A DNA stretch of 64,000 bases from NCBI RefSeq assembly GCF_021654335.1, contig NZ_AP023423.1:2231001-2295000 (forward strand), given 5' to 3'. Under the pieces are notes generated by a model that saw nothing but the letters and a program-made list of their open reading frames with translations, was not told the origin of the DNA and made no database searches. This DNA comes from Sideroxyarcus emersonii (GTDB lineage: Bacteria > Pseudomonadota > Gammaproteobacteria > Burkholderiales > Gallionellaceae). Position numbers and translations under genes: made by a program. Below are positions 19,505 to 28,731 of this stretch, one piece after another. Position 1 is the first letter of the stretch; each line of letters begins with the position of its first letter.

Positions 19505-19533
19505 TTAACCCTCAATCCTTACACGGTACTTAC
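19505..19533. promoter_or_regulatory. Phased TTAC repeat in the DUF4212/response-regulator intergenic region
   Basis: TTAA at 19505, TTAC at 19519 and TTAC at 19530 keep the 14-bp then 11-bp phasing seen upstream of the porin and of DUF485-actP, again with CTTAC-N6-CTTAC. The box ends five bases before the ATG of the response regulator and lies 135 bp upstream of the DUF4212 start, so it could mediate autoregulation, control of the symporter, or both. Confidence 0.5.
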
Positions 19534-19538
19534 ACCCA

Positions 19539-20213
19539 ATGCGTATCCTGATCGCCGAAGACGACGAAGTTCTGGCGGATGGTTTATGCCATTCCATGCG
19601 CCAGTCGGGTTATGCCGTCGACTGCGTCAAGGACGGCCTCGCTGCCAACCTGATCCTGAGCGGCGAACAACCGTTCGACCTCGTGATCCTCGATCTGGGC
19701 CTGCCCAAGGTGGACGGCTTCAGCGTGCTGCGCAGTCTGCGCGAGAACAACCGCCAGGTCCCCGTCATTATACTCACAGCGCGCGATGCCGAAGGCGACC
19801 GGGTCAAAGGCCTGGACCTCGGCGCCGACGATTACATGATCAAGCCGTTCAGCCTGCCCGAACTGGAAGCCCGCGTGCGCGCACTGATACGGCGCGGACA
19901 ATGCGGCGTGAATCCGGTCTATACCTGCGGCACGCTGACCTTCGACAGCGTCGGGCGCCGCGCCGCGATCAGCGGCACCACACTCGAACTGACCACCCGC
20001 GAGATGAGCGTGCTGGAAGCGCTGATGCTGCGCACCGGCTGGGTGGTCAGCAAGGAACAATTGCTGGAACGGCTCTACAGCTATGCGGAAGAAGCCAGCA
20101 ACAACGCCATCGAGGTCTACATCCATCGCTTGCGCAAGAAGATCGAGCCGGCCGGTGTCACCATACGCACCATACGCGGCCTGGGTTATGTCATCGGCAG
20201 TCTGCCCTCCTGA
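19539..20213 (+). CDS. OmpR-family response regulator (QseB/TctD-like)
   Basis: Two-component DNA-binding regulator of 224 residues. The receiver domain has the acidic pair ED-D at 7-9, phosphoacceptor Asp52 in LVILDLGLP, the Thr of ILTARD and Lys of IKPF; the Trans_reg_C winged helix (about 125-220) ends with the expected IRTIRGLGYVI. No Shine-Dalgarno sequence precedes the ATG; the space is filled by the TTAC box, which may mean a leaderless or self-regulated message. The kinase gene follows after 69 bp. Symporter pairs lie on both sides. Confidence 0.94.
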   Translation: MRILIAEDDEVLADGLCHSMRQSGYAVDCVKDGLAANLILSGEQPFDLVILDLGLPKVDGFSVLRSLRENNRQVPVIILTARDAEGDRVKGLDLGADDYMIKPFSLPELEARVRALIRRGQCGVNPVYTCGTLTFDSVGRRAAISGTTLELTTREMSVLEALMLRTGWVVSKEQLLERLYSYAEEASNNAIEVYIHRLRKKIEPAGVTIRTIRGLGYVIGSLPS

Positions 20214-20282
20214 ACCGGAGGGCGCGTTCGTTCCCGCTGTCCAAACACACCGTCAAACCTGGCAAGACCCATAAGGAGCGTC

Positions 20283-21677
20283 ATGGAAAACAACATCCGT
20301 TCCCTGCGCAGCTACCTGATGCAGCGCTTACTGATCTCCCTCTACCTGCTGTGGATCGTCAGCACCATCGTCGGCTATTTCGCCACCATCAACTACGCCA
20401 ACCAGCCCTACGACCTGGTATTGCTGCAGCGCGCCAACGAGGTGGCGGCCGAACTCCAGCTGGGCAGCGGCCACGAGAAGCTGGATGTGGTTCCCACCCT
20501 GCCCGACGGTTCGGACCTGGGCATGCCGGACCGGGTGCTCTATACCGTGACCGACAGCGAAGGCAGGAAGCTCGCCGGCAACGGCAACACCTTGCGGCCA
20601 TTGTCTTACCGGCGTGACCGCAAAGGCCCGCTGTTCAGCAATGGCGAACGTGAAGGACAGAAGACGCGCATGGTCAGCCTGACCTTCCCTTCCCGTAACG
20701 GGGTGCTGCAACTGCATGTCTCCGAAACCACGCAGCAGCGCCAGGCACTGATACGCGGCATCCTGGCCAACATCGTCATCCCGGAACTGCTGCTGACGCT
20801 GATCGCACTGGCTGTGGTGTGGTATGGCCTGAAACAGGGCTTGCGCCCGCTCGAACAATTACGCCACGAAGTGGTCAACCGGCGCCGCAACGACCTGAGC
20901 CAGCTCGACGGCAGCAAGGCCCCCGCCGAGGTGCGTCCGCTGATCGATGCCGTCAACAACCTGCTGGAACGATTGAAGCTGGTGATGGCGGCACAACAGC
21001 GTTTCGTCGCCGATGCCGCGCACCAGTTGCGCACGCCGTTCGCAGGCCTGAAGACGCAATCCGAACTGGCCCTGCGCACGGACGACCCGGAACGCAAACA
21101 GCATGCGCTTGAACACATCCACACCAGCACCCGGCATGGCATCCGCCTGGTCAACCAGCTGCTCGCACTGGCCCGCAACGAGCCGGACGCACAGCGCACC
21201 GACAATTTCGCGGTGCTCAACCTGAACCGCCTGGCGCAGGAATGCACCGTCAACTGGGTGCAGATGGCGCTGGAAAAGGACATCGACCTGGGCTACGAAG
21301 GCACCTCCACGATGATCGAGGTGCATGGCGATGCCACCAGCCTGGCGGAGATGCTCAACAACCTGGTCGACAACGCGATCCGCTATACCCAATCGGGCGG
21401 ACACATCACCGTCGCCGTCCGGGCGACGCCTCAAGGCCCCGAGTTGAGCGTGGAAGACAACGGCCCCGGCATCGAGCCGCAACACCGCGAACGCGTGTTC
21501 GAACGCTTCTATCGCGTCCTCGGCAGCGGGCAGAGCGGCAGCGGCCTCGGCCTTTCCATCGTCGCCGAAGTCGCCAAGCGCCACGGTGCCGAACTGAAGC
21601 TGGGCGCCGGCAGCGGCGACATCGGCACGCGCATCAGCGTGCGCTTTCCGCTGCGCAGCCCCAGCGCCGCGAACTGA
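20283..21677 (+). CDS. Sensor histidine kinase (TctE/QseC-like)
   Basis: Inner-membrane partner of the preceding regulator, 464 residues. TM1 about 13-33, a periplasmic sensor of roughly 120 residues, TM2 about 158-180, a HAMP-like linker, the HisKA domain with FVADAAHQLRTP (phosphorylated His247) and a HATPase_c domain (NNLVDNAIRYT, NGPGIEP, GSGLGLSIV). AAGGAG precedes the ATG. The TctE-type sensor region and the flanking carboxylate symporters suggest it senses an organic acid outside the cytoplasm, but the ligand is unknown. Confidence 0.93.
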   Translation: MENNIRSLRSYLMQRLLISLYLLWIVSTIVGYFATINYANQPYDLVLLQRANEVAAELQLGSGHEKLDVVPTLPDGSDLGMPDRVLYTVTDSEGRKLAGNGNTLRPLSYRRDRKGPLFSNGEREGQKTRMVSLTFPSRNGVLQLHVSETTQQRQALIRGILANIVIPELLLTLIALAVVWYGLKQGLRPLEQLRHEVVNRRRNDLSQLDGSKAPAEVRPLIDAVNNLLERLKLVMAAQQRFVADAAHQLRTPFAGLKTQSELALRTDDPERKQHALEHIHTSTRHGIRLVNQLLALARNEPDAQRTDNFAVLNLNRLAQECTVNWVQMALEKDIDLGYEGTSTMIEVHGDATSLAEMLNNLVDNAIRYTQSGGHITVAVRATPQGPELSVEDNGPGIEPQHRERVFERFYRVLGSGQSGSGLGLSIVAEVAKRHGAELKLGAGSGDIGTRISVRFPLRSPSAAN

Positions 21678-21705
21678 AGCGATGCAGCCGCTGCGGCGCA
21701 AATGA

Positions 21706-21735
21706 AAAGGCCACCGGGGCGACCCGGTGGCCTTT
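21706..21735. terminator. Bidirectional terminator between the kinase and actP
   Basis: A perfect 13-bp stem (21706-21718 with 21723-21735) around a GCGA loop, flanked by A-runs on the left and TTTC on the right, lies between two convergent genes. It can end transcription from both sides. Confidence 0.85.
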
Positions 21736-21756
21736 CCTGATGCAACCCGCTACTGC

Positions 21757-23508
21757 CTAGTGCGAAGCGCCCACTTCGGCGCCCAGGCCGGTCTCGGCAC
21801 GGATCATCTGTGCATCGAACGCAGCCCGTTCTTTCTTCGCGCTTTCGCTGTTGTCGGTGATCGAGGCGATATAAGCGACGATCAGCACGGTCGGCAACAC
21901 GACGAAGGTCGGGAAGTCATACGGGAAGATGGCGGGGCCCATGGCCAGCACCTTGGTCCAGACCGTCGGGCCGATGATCAGCAGGCCGATGGAACCGAAC
22001 ACGCCGGTATAGCCGCCGAGTACCGCGCCACGTGTGGTCAGGCCGCGCCAGAAGAGCGACAGGACCAGGATCGGGAAGTTGGTACAGGCCGCGATCGAGA
22101 AGGTCAGCGCCACGATGTAGGCGACGTTCTGTTTCTCGAAGGCGATACCCAGGATCACGGCGAGCACACCCAAACCGATCACCATCATCTTCGACATCCA
22201 TACTTCCTGCTTCTCGGTCGCCGTGCCCTTCATGATCACGTTCGCATAGATGTCATGCGACAGTGCGGAAGCGCCTGCCAGCGTCAGGCCCGATACCACG
22301 GCCAGGATGGTGGCGAAAGCGACCGCGGCGATGAAGCCGAGGAAGAAGTCGCCGCCGAGCGCGTGCGACAGATAGACCGCCGGCATGCTGCCGCCACCCT
22401 TGAGCACGAGCACGCTCTTGGTCAGGTCAGCCACATACTCCGGGTTGTTGGCCACAAGGACGATCGCGCCGAAACCGATGATGAAGGTCAGGATGTAGAA
22501 GAAGCCGATGAAGCATGTTCCGTACAGCACCGATTTGCGCGCCGCTTTGGAGTCGGTGACGGTGAAGAAACGCATCAGGATGTGCGGCAAGCCGGCAGTA
22601 CCGAACATCAGCGTCAATCCGAGGGAGATGGATTCGATCGGATTGGCCTTCGCCCCGATGGGCACCACGGACTTCATGATGTCCAGGTGTTTCGGGTGAG
22701 CCGCGACAGCGTCATTGAACAGCTTGGCGAAACTGAAGTTCTCGTGTGCCATCACGCCGATCGCCATCATGGTGGCGCCGCCCAGCAGCAGGCCGGCCTT
22801 GATGATCTGCACCCAGGTCGTGGCCTTCATGCCGCCGAAGGTAACGTAAGTGATGATCAGCGCACCGACGACCACGATCGATTCACGATAGGAGATCTGC
22901 GGCACCAGCGTATGCAGCAGCTGTCCGGCACCCACGGCCTGACCGATCAGGTACCAGATGACCACGATCAGGGAACTGATCGCCGCCATGGTGCGGACCG
23001 GACCCTGCTTGAGGCGGAACGAGACAACGTCGGCATAGGTGAACTTGCCGAGGTTGCGCAGGCGCTCTGCGATCAGGAACAGGATGATCGGCCAGCCCAC
23101 CAGCCAGCCCACCGAGAACAGCAGGCCGTAAAAGCCGTTGAAATAGACCAGTGCGGCGATCCCGAGGAAAGAGGCTGCCGACATGTAGTCGCCGGCGATG
23201 GCCATGCCGTTCTGGAAACCGGTGATGCCGCGTCCGGCAGCGTAGAAATCGCTCGCCGTCTTGGTGCGGGTCGCGGCCCAGTAAGTGATGACCAGCGTCA
23301 CCGCCACGAACAGCACGAACATCACGATGGCGTGCCAGTTGAGCGGCACTTCCGCAGGTGCGGCGGCCGGCGCAACGGCTGAAGCCGATGCCACGGCGGA
23401 TGCCGTAGCCACCGCCGAGACTGCCGCATCGGCGGCTTGAGCCAGGCCGGAAGCGAACACCCCGATCATGGCCAGCAAAGCAAAGAACGTGTTCTTGAAT
23501 ATTTTCAT
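21757..23508 (-). CDS. actP: Cation/acetate symporter
   Basis: Inner-membrane SSS-family carrier for acetate and related short monocarboxylates. The 583 residues start with a cleavable signal peptide (to about residue 25), an Ala/Val/Ser-rich linker, then about 13 helices. ActP signatures include [50 protein letters not shown] and [19 protein letters not shown]. The start overlaps the DUF485 stop as ATGA. With the phased TTAC box upstream of DUF485 it is a candidate target of the adjacent two-component system. Imported acetate would feed acetyl-CoA and the pyruvate oxidoreductase upstream. Confidence 0.95.
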   Translation of the reverse strand: MKIFKNTFFALLAMIGVFASGLAQAADAAVSAVATASAVASASAVAPAAAPAEVPLNWHAIVMFVLFVAVTLVITYWAATRTKTASDFYAAGRGITGFQNGMAIAGDYMSAASFLGIAALVYFNGFYGLLFSVGWLVGWPIILFLIAERLRNLGKFTYADVVSFRLKQGPVRTMAAISSLIVVIWYLIGQAVGAGQLLHTLVPQISYRESIVVVGALIITYVTFGGMKATTWVQIIKAGLLLGGATMMAIGVMAHENFSFAKLFNDAVAAHPKHLDIMKSVVPIGAKANPIESISLGLTLMFGTAGLPHILMRFFTVTDSKAARKSVLYGTCFIGFFYILTFIIGFGAIVLVANNPEYVADLTKSVLVLKGGGSMPAVYLSHALGGDFFLGFIAAVAFATILAVVSGLTLAGASALSHDIYANVIMKGTATEKQEVWMSKMMVIGLGVLAVILGIAFEKQNVAYIVALTFSIAACTNFPILVLSLFWRGLTTRGAVLGGYTGVFGSIGLLIIGPTVWTKVLAMGPAIFPYDFPTFVVLPTVLIVAYIASITDNSESAKKERAAFDAQMIRAETGLGAEVGASH

Positions 23509-23816
23509 TTGGAAGCCTCGCGCACGATTTCACTGACGATAGGATCGAAGGTCTGGTTCGCCTTGTAGACGTAAACCCCCGTGAGCACGCAGGATGCCAG
23601 GATCACACCGACGCCCATGAGCATGCCGAGCGGGATCACGCTGTCGGCCGCAATAGGCTGGGTGAGGACATCTGGGGCAAACGCGATCATCAGGGTAAAA
23701 CCGAAATACATCACGCAAACCACCGCAGACAGTGTCCAGGCAAGCGTATCGCGCTGCCTGACCAGCTGAAGGTATTTCGGATTGCTCTGTATCTTGCTTG
23801 CAATCAATTCGGACAT
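23505..23816 (-). CDS. DUF485 small membrane partner of ActP
   Basis: A 103-residue protein with two membrane helices (about 24-50 and 65-90) and the DUF485 N-terminal pattern [21 protein letters not shown] precedes the chosen ATG at 23816; the longer frame lacks a good start. DUF485 (YjcH in E. coli) precedes actP in most proteobacteria. The pair is coupled through ATGA. Confidence 0.93.
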   Translation of the reverse strand: MSELIASKIQSNPKYLQLVRQRDTLAWTLSAVVCVMYFGFTLMIAFAPDVLTQPIAADSVIPLGMLMGVGVILASCVLTGVYVYKANQTFDPIVSEIVREASK

Positions 23817-23920
23817 GACTTCCTCCCTCCGTAAACGACAATTATCAAAAACATCCAGCAAAACAATAAACTAACTCAGAATGGATTTCCCTCCACCCAT
23901 TCGCGCTACCGCATATAAGG

Positions 23921-23949
23921 TTACGTCAGGAATCTTACGGTTAGCTTAC
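23921..23949. promoter_or_regulatory. Phased TTAC repeat upstream of DUF485-actP
   Basis: TTAC at 23921, 23935 and 23946 repeats the porin box almost exactly: both have AAGG before the first TTAC and AGC before the third. Read toward the symporter, the box is followed by GTAACC and TTATAT, a good -10 candidate. The box overlaps the stop codon of the exonuclease gene transcribed in the same direction. Confidence 0.55.
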
Positions 23950-24648
23950 ATCGCGCAACCAGCGATGCGACTTTTCGAGACCGTACAAGCCCCCGAAATC
24001 ATTGATGTTTTTCTTGCGCGCCTGGGCGGCAGCGACCTGGAACAGCTGCGCGGTCGCCAATGCGTCCGCCAGCGCATTATGCCTGGCCTCGATGCGGATA
24101 CCGAAGCGCCCGATCCAGTCGTCCAGCGTACGGTGGCTCTCCATCAGAGGGCGGTTCAAGGCCGGCATCACATACGCCAGATCCAGCCACTCGTGCCTGA
24201 ACGAGAACCCCAGATACTGGCGCACGGCACGCCGGATCATGGTCTCGTCGAATGCGACGTGGAAAGCCACCAGCCGCGACGGCCCCAGATATTCGAGAAA
24301 GGCCAGCAAGGCCTCCACGGGATCGACGCCATCGCGTTGCGCGGTGCTGGAAATGCCGTGCACCAGGATGTTCTCCTTGGCGCTGCTCTGCTGCTGCTGC
24401 AGCACGACCGAGAAACTGTCGCCCAGCGCGATGCGCCCGTCCACCACCGCCACCGCCCCGATGGAGATCAGCGTATCGGTGATCAGGTTCAGGCCCGTGG
24501 TTTCGACATCGACCACCACATAGCGCCCATGCTGGAGATCGTCGCCGTCGCCCGCAGCGGGCAGTGCGCGCCAGCCGGCCAGGCGGGCTTTCTGTTGCGC
24601 ACTCAGGCGCGGCGCGGGGGCGAACCAGCGTTGCAGCAGCCTTCTCAA
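23941..24648 (-). CDS. DnaQ-like 3'-5' exonuclease (DEDDh family)
   Basis: Exonuclease of the DNA polymerase III epsilon superfamily, 235 residues. Exo I holds the catalytic pair in VVVDVETTG (about residues 47-49), Exo II lies near AFHVAFDETMI, and Exo III is HNALADALAT with the DEDDh histidine. It is not the replicative epsilon subunit, judging by the N-terminal extension and operon. The start is TTG, overlapping the stop of the DUF294 gene as TTGA; no in-frame ATG exists before the catalytic region. This gene, DUF294/CBS and actP commonly travel together. Confidence 0.88.
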   Translation of the reverse strand: MRRLLQRWFAPAPRLSAQQKARLAGWRALPAAGDGDDLQHGRYVVVDVETTGLNLITDTLISIGAVAVVDGRIALGDSFSVVLQQQQSSAKENILVHGISSTAQRDGVDPVEALLAFLEYLGPSRLVAFHVAFDETMIRRAVRQYLGFSFRHEWLDLAYVMPALNRPLMESHRTLDDWIGRFGIRIEARHNALADALATAQLFQVAAAQARKKNINDFGGLYGLEKSHRWLRDVS

Positions 24649-26546
24649 AGCTGGTAATCCAGTCGCAGCTTGGCCTGCGCCTTGCGCGCCTGACGGAAGG
24701 CCTCTTTGAGGATGCGGCGGTCCAGTTCGTTCAGCGACGCGGGGTCGATCAGGTTATCCAGCGCCTTGTCGTTCTGGCCCCTGGCGCTGGATTCGTCGTG
24801 ATGGCGCAGGCGCAGCACCTGGATGAACAGCAACGCATCGATCCAGGCCTCGATCTCCGATTCGGGCAGGTTCATCTTCGCCGCGCTCAGGCGCAGGCGC
24901 TGGATGGTATTGGTTTGCGTCACGCCGACCGCCAGGCTGAAGATGCGCGCCGCATCCACGAACGGTGTGATGCCGTTGAGCTTGAGGTCGATCCGGTTCG
25001 AATCGTTGAGGACGAAATCGCGGATCACGCCCAGCGGTGGCCGGTTGCGCAAGGCGTTCTCGGCCATCATGTAGAGGAAGCGGCTGTTGTCGCTGGCCAC
25101 GCGCGCCAGCCACTCGCGCAGGTCCCCGGCCAGATGCTGCGCCCCATACAAGGCACGGAAGTCGAAGAAGATGCTGGCATACAGCAGGGATTCCGGCGTG
25201 CCGCCCCTGATCCAGGCCGAGAAGGCCTGCTTCCATTCCGCCAGCGACAGGCACCATCTGGGGTTGCTCGCCATGATCTCGCCCTTGCACAAGGGGAAGC
25301 CGCACAGCGCCAGGCTTTCGTTGATGCGCCGCGCCACCGGCAACAGCGTCTCGCGCACCTGGTCCTCGGTCATGCCGGGCGGCACTTCGAAGATGATCGC
25401 ATTGTCCTGGTCCGTGTTCAGCGTCTGCTCGAAACGCCCTTCCGACCCCAGCGCCATCCAGCACATGCCGGCATGCAGGGGAGTGTCGTACAGGCCGCTG
25501 GCCTTGAACTCCAGCTCCACCACGCGGGCAGCAAGCAGGTCGTTGAAGGTGGAGATGAACTGGGTCAGCTGCTCCGGCGCCACGCCCTGCGCCATCATGT
25601 TATGCGCCATGCTGCGGATGTCCGCCGCGCCCTGTTGCAGCACCTCGACGGTATCGGCATGCCGGATGGTCATGCCGATCTGGCGCAGCCCCACCCGTTG
25701 CAAGGCAAACAGGTCCTTTTCCGTCACCAGGCCAAGCAATCGCCCATCCTCGACCACCAGCACGTGACGGAAACCCTGCCTGGCCATGGTCAGCGCCGCC
25801 TCGTACGCCAGCGCGTGCGGCGGCAAGGTCTCCAGCTGCTTCGACATCACGCCGATCACCGGCTGGTCGAGATCGATCTGGGGCAGGGCGATGCGTTCCA
25901 GCACATCGGGCAGCGTCAGGATGCCGCAGGGGCGCCCGCCTTCATCCACCGCCACCATCGAGCCGACATGCTGTTCGTGCATGAGCTTCAGCGCCTGCCG
26001 TACCGTCGCCTGCGGCAGGCAGGTGACCGGCGCGCGCCGGATGATCGCCGACAGCGGGCTGGCCAGCGACTGCTGTTCGACGCTCGAATGGCTGTACTGC
26101 GCCTGGATGACCTGCTTGGAATGTTCCAGCAGGTTGGCGATGCGCCGCGTGCAGAAATCGCGGAACGCGGCGCTCATGTCGATCAGCCGGCGGAAATCCT
26201 CGGCGCCCAGTTCATAGCAGAAAGAGTCGCTGCCGGCACGGTAGACGCTGGCGACAGGCCGGCTGGCCAGCAACGCCCCGAGCGGGAAACACTCCCCTTC
26301 CGCCAGTTCCAGCCAGGTATCGGCCTCGGAGGCATGGGCGACGTTCTGTTCGCCGTGCACCATGCCCTGCTTGATCACCAGGAAGCGGTCGACCGCGCCC
26401 TGCTGGGGAGAAACGATCACCTCGCCCTCCGCGTAATAGCCGAGATGCATGCGCTCCATCATCCACAGCATGTGCTCCGTTTCCATGCGGTCGAACGGCG
26501 CATGCCTGACGATGAACGAAAGCTCGGAGGGATGGATCGCGCTCAT
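24645..26546 (-). CDS. cNMP-binding/CBS/DUF294 nucleotidyltransferase-like signalling protein
   Basis: A 633-residue cytoplasmic protein. Domains in order: cyclic-nucleotide-binding-like domain (about 12-130), tandem CBS domains (about 160-275), DUF294 nucleotidyltransferase fold related to GlnD (about 305-440, with [24 protein letters not shown] active-site residues near 385-405), and the helical DUF294_C domain (about 480-620). This suggests nucleotide-sensing control of an uridylyl-/adenylyltransferase activity, target unknown. It starts inside trpC's stop (ATGA) and ends in the exonuclease start. Homologues often neighbour ActP-type symporters, as here. Confidence 0.9.
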   Translation of the reverse strand: MSAIHPSELSFIVRHAPFDRMETEHMLWMMERMHLGYYAEGEVIVSPQQGAVDRFLVIKQGMVHGEQNVAHASEADTWLELAEGECFPLGALLASRPVASVYRAGSDSFCYELGAEDFRRLIDMSAAFRDFCTRRIANLLEHSKQVIQAQYSHSSVEQQSLASPLSAIIRRAPVTCLPQATVRQALKLMHEQHVGSMVAVDEGGRPCGILTLPDVLERIALPQIDLDQPVIGVMSKQLETLPPHALAYEAALTMARQGFRHVLVVEDGRLLGLVTEKDLFALQRVGLRQIGMTIRHADTVEVLQQGAADIRSMAHNMMAQGVAPEQLTQFISTFNDLLAARVVELEFKASGLYDTPLHAGMCWMALGSEGRFEQTLNTDQDNAIIFEVPPGMTEDQVRETLLPVARRINESLALCGFPLCKGEIMASNPRWCLSLAEWKQAFSAWIRGGTPESLLYASIFFDFRALYGAQHLAGDLREWLARVASDNSRFLYMMAENALRNRPPLGVIRDFVLNDSNRIDLKLNGITPFVDAARIFSLAVGVTQTNTIQRLRLSAAKMNLPESEIEAWIDALLFIQVLRLRHHDESSARGQNDKALDNLIDPASLNELDRRILKEAFRQARKAQAKLRLDYQL

Positions 26547-27352
26547 GCACCACCGAAGATTTTGGCCAGCTCGGTTCCCGGATCGTCCGCGCGCATGAAC
26601 GCCTCGCCGACGAGAAAGGCATGCACCTGGTGGTCACGCATCAGCTGCACGTCCTGCGCGGTGAAGATGCCGCTCTCGGTGACCACGATGCGGTCGTTGC
26701 CCGCGTCCGCGGCTGCGATGCGCGGCAGCAGATCCAGCGTCGTCTGCAGGCTGACCTCGAACGTGCGCAGATTGCGGTTGTTGATGCCGATCAACGGCGT
26801 CGCCAGCTGCAGCGCGATCTCCAGCTCCTTGCCGTCGTGCACTTCCACCAGCACCGCCATGCCCAGCTTGTGCGCCAGTTTCTCCAGCGCCTTCATCTGG
26901 TTCAGGGTCAGGGCCGACGCGATCAGCAGGATGGCATCCGCCCCCATCGCCCGCGCCTGGTAGACCTGATACTCGTGCACCATGAAATCCTTGCGCAGCA
27001 CCGGCAGGCTGCAGGCGGCCCGCGCCTGCTGCAGATACTCCGCGCTGCCCTGGAAGAACTGTTCGTCGGTCAGCACCGACAGGCAGGCCGCTCCGTGCCG
27101 GGCATAGCTACGTGCGATCTCCGCCGGGCGGAAATCGGCACGGATCACCCCTTTGCTGGGACTGGCTTTCTTGATCTCCGCGATCACCGCGGCGTGCCCG
27201 CCTGCGATCTTGTCGCGGATGGCACCGACGAAATCGCGCGCCGGCGCAGCCTGTTCGGCTTCGGCGCGAATGGACGGCAATGGCTTGGCCGACAGTGCGG
27301 CCGCTACTTCCTGGTTCTTGACCGCCAGGATCTTGTTGAGAATGTCGGACAT
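26543..27352 (-). CDS. trpC: Indole-3-glycerol-phosphate synthase
   Basis: Tryptophan biosynthesis: ring closure of carboxyphenylamino-deoxyribulose phosphate to indole-3-glycerol phosphate. A monofunctional 269-residue TIM barrel with [11 protein letters not shown] near residue 60, FLVLTD-like [39 protein letters not shown] and VTESGI, all active-site strands of the family. It is not next to trpD here; instead it leads the DUF294-exonuclease genes, coupled by ATGA, and diverges from proA. Confidence 0.97.
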   Translation of the reverse strand: MSDILNKILAVKNQEVAAALSAKPLPSIRAEAEQAAPARDFVGAIRDKIAGGHAAVIAEIKKASPSKGVIRADFRPAEIARSYARHGAACLSVLTDEQFFQGSAEYLQQARAACSLPVLRKDFMVHEYQVYQARAMGADAILLIASALTLNQMKALEKLAHKLGMAVLVEVHDGKELEIALQLATPLIGINNRNLRTFEVSLQTTLDLLPRIAAADAGNDRIVVTESGIFTAQDVQLMRDHQVHAFLVGEAFMRADDPGTELAKIFGGA

Positions 27353-27400
27353 GGCGCGCTCTCTATGAATAGAGTGCGCATTCTAGCGCAAGCGGAATGC

Positions 27401-27406
27401 TAAAAT
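27401..27406 (+). promoter_or_regulatory. Candidate -10 element of proA
   Basis: TAAAAT at 27401-27406 lies 28 bases upstream of the proA ATG in the 82-bp divergent spacer with trpC. It overlaps the alternative upstream ATG at 27405, which argues for the later start. The -35 is not clear. Confidence 0.4.
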
Positions 27407-27434
27407 GCTCGCCACTCGCAACATTGGAACCATC

Positions 27435-28694
27435 ATGGAAGATATCAAGCAATACATGAAGTCCGTCGGACAGCAGGCGCGCGCCGCATCGCGCCTGATG
27501 GCACAGGCCGACACCTCCACCAAGAACCGCGCGCTGCTTGCCATCGCCGACGCCATGTTGCGCGACAGCGCCCGGCTGATCGCCGAGAATGCCAAGGACG
27601 TCGCCGCCGCGAAAGCCAATGCACTGGATGCCGCCTCGGTGGACAGGCTCACGCTGACCGAGAAGACGGTGAAGGGCATGGCCGAAGGCCTGCAGCAGAT
27701 TGCCGCCCTGCCCGACCCCATCGGCGAGATCAGCGACATGAAGTACCGTCCTTCCGGCATCCAGGTCGGCAAGATGCGCGTGCCGCTCGGCGTCATCGGC
27801 ATCATCTACGAATCGCGGCCCAACGTGACCGCGGATGCCGCCGGCCTGTGCCTCAAGTCCGGCAACGCGGCAATCCTGCGCGGCGGCTCCGAAGCCATCC
27901 ATTCCAACCAGGCCATCGCTGCCTGCGTGCACCAGGGATTGCGCGAGGCCGGCCTGCCCGAAACCGCGGTCCAGGTGATCAAGACCACCGACCGCGCCGC
28001 CGTGGGCGAGCTCATCACCATGAAAGAGCATGTCGATGTGATCGTGCCGCGCGGCGGCAAGGAACTGATCGAGCGCGTTTCCAGCGAAGCGCGCATCCCC
28101 GTGATCAAGCACCTGCACGGGGTGTGTCATGTGTACATCGACGACGAAGCCGACCTCGCCAAGGCCATCCGCATCGCCGACAACGCCAAGACCCACCGCT
28201 ACGGCGTATGCAACGCGATGGAAACCCTGCTGGTGCATGCCGGCGTCGCGGCGCAGGTGCTGCCGGAACTGTGCAAGATCTATCTGGACAAGGGTGTCGA
28301 ACTGCGCGGCGACGATGCGGCGCGCAAACTGGTCGCGCAGATGAAGGCCGCGACCGAAGAGGACTGGCACACGGAATACCTCGCGCCCATCCTCAGCATC
28401 CGGGTGGTCGCCGACCTGGACGAAGCGCTCGCCCACATCGCCACCTACGGCTCGCAGCATACCGACAGCATCGTCACCGAGAACTACACCCGGGCGATGC
28501 GCTTCCTGCGCGAAGTGGATTCCAGCAGCGTGATGGTGAACGCATCGACCCGCTTCGCCGACGGCTTCGAGTATGGGCTGGGGGCCGAGATCGGCATCTC
28601 CACCGACAAGATCCACGCGCGCGGCCCGGTCGGTCTGGAAGGACTGACGTCGCAGAAATATATCGTGCTCGGCAACGGGCAGATCCGCATCTGA
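27435..28694 (+). CDS. proA: Glutamate-5-semialdehyde dehydrogenase (gamma-glutamyl phosphate reductase)
   Basis: Second step of proline synthesis: NADPH-dependent reduction of glutamyl-5-phosphate to the semialdehyde. From [10 protein letters not shown] the product has 419 residues, the family length. Conserved parts include [39 protein letters not shown], the catalytic Cys in HGVCHVYID (about 230) and ALPYGLG-like [11 protein letters not shown] near the end. Upstream ATG at 27405 would add ten atypical residues. Only a weak GGA precedes the start. Confidence 0.96.
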   Translation: MEDIKQYMKSVGQQARAASRLMAQADTSTKNRALLAIADAMLRDSARLIAENAKDVAAAKANALDAASVDRLTLTEKTVKGMAEGLQQIAALPDPIGEISDMKYRPSGIQVGKMRVPLGVIGIIYESRPNVTADAAGLCLKSGNAAILRGGSEAIHSNQAIAACVHQGLREAGLPETAVQVIKTTDRAAVGELITMKEHVDVIVPRGGKELIERVSSEARIPVIKHLHGVCHVYIDDEADLAKAIRIADNAKTHRYGVCNAMETLLVHAGVAAQVLPELCKIYLDKGVELRGDDAARKLVAQMKAATEEDWHTEYLAPILSIRVVADLDEALAHIATYGSQHTDSIVTENYTRAMRFLREVDSSSVMVNASTRFADGFEYGLGAEIGISTDKIHARGPVGLEGLTSQKYIVLGNGQIRI

Positions 28695-28731
28695 CAAGAA
28701 ATATAAAATCTGAATCGAAAGAGGAAACGAC

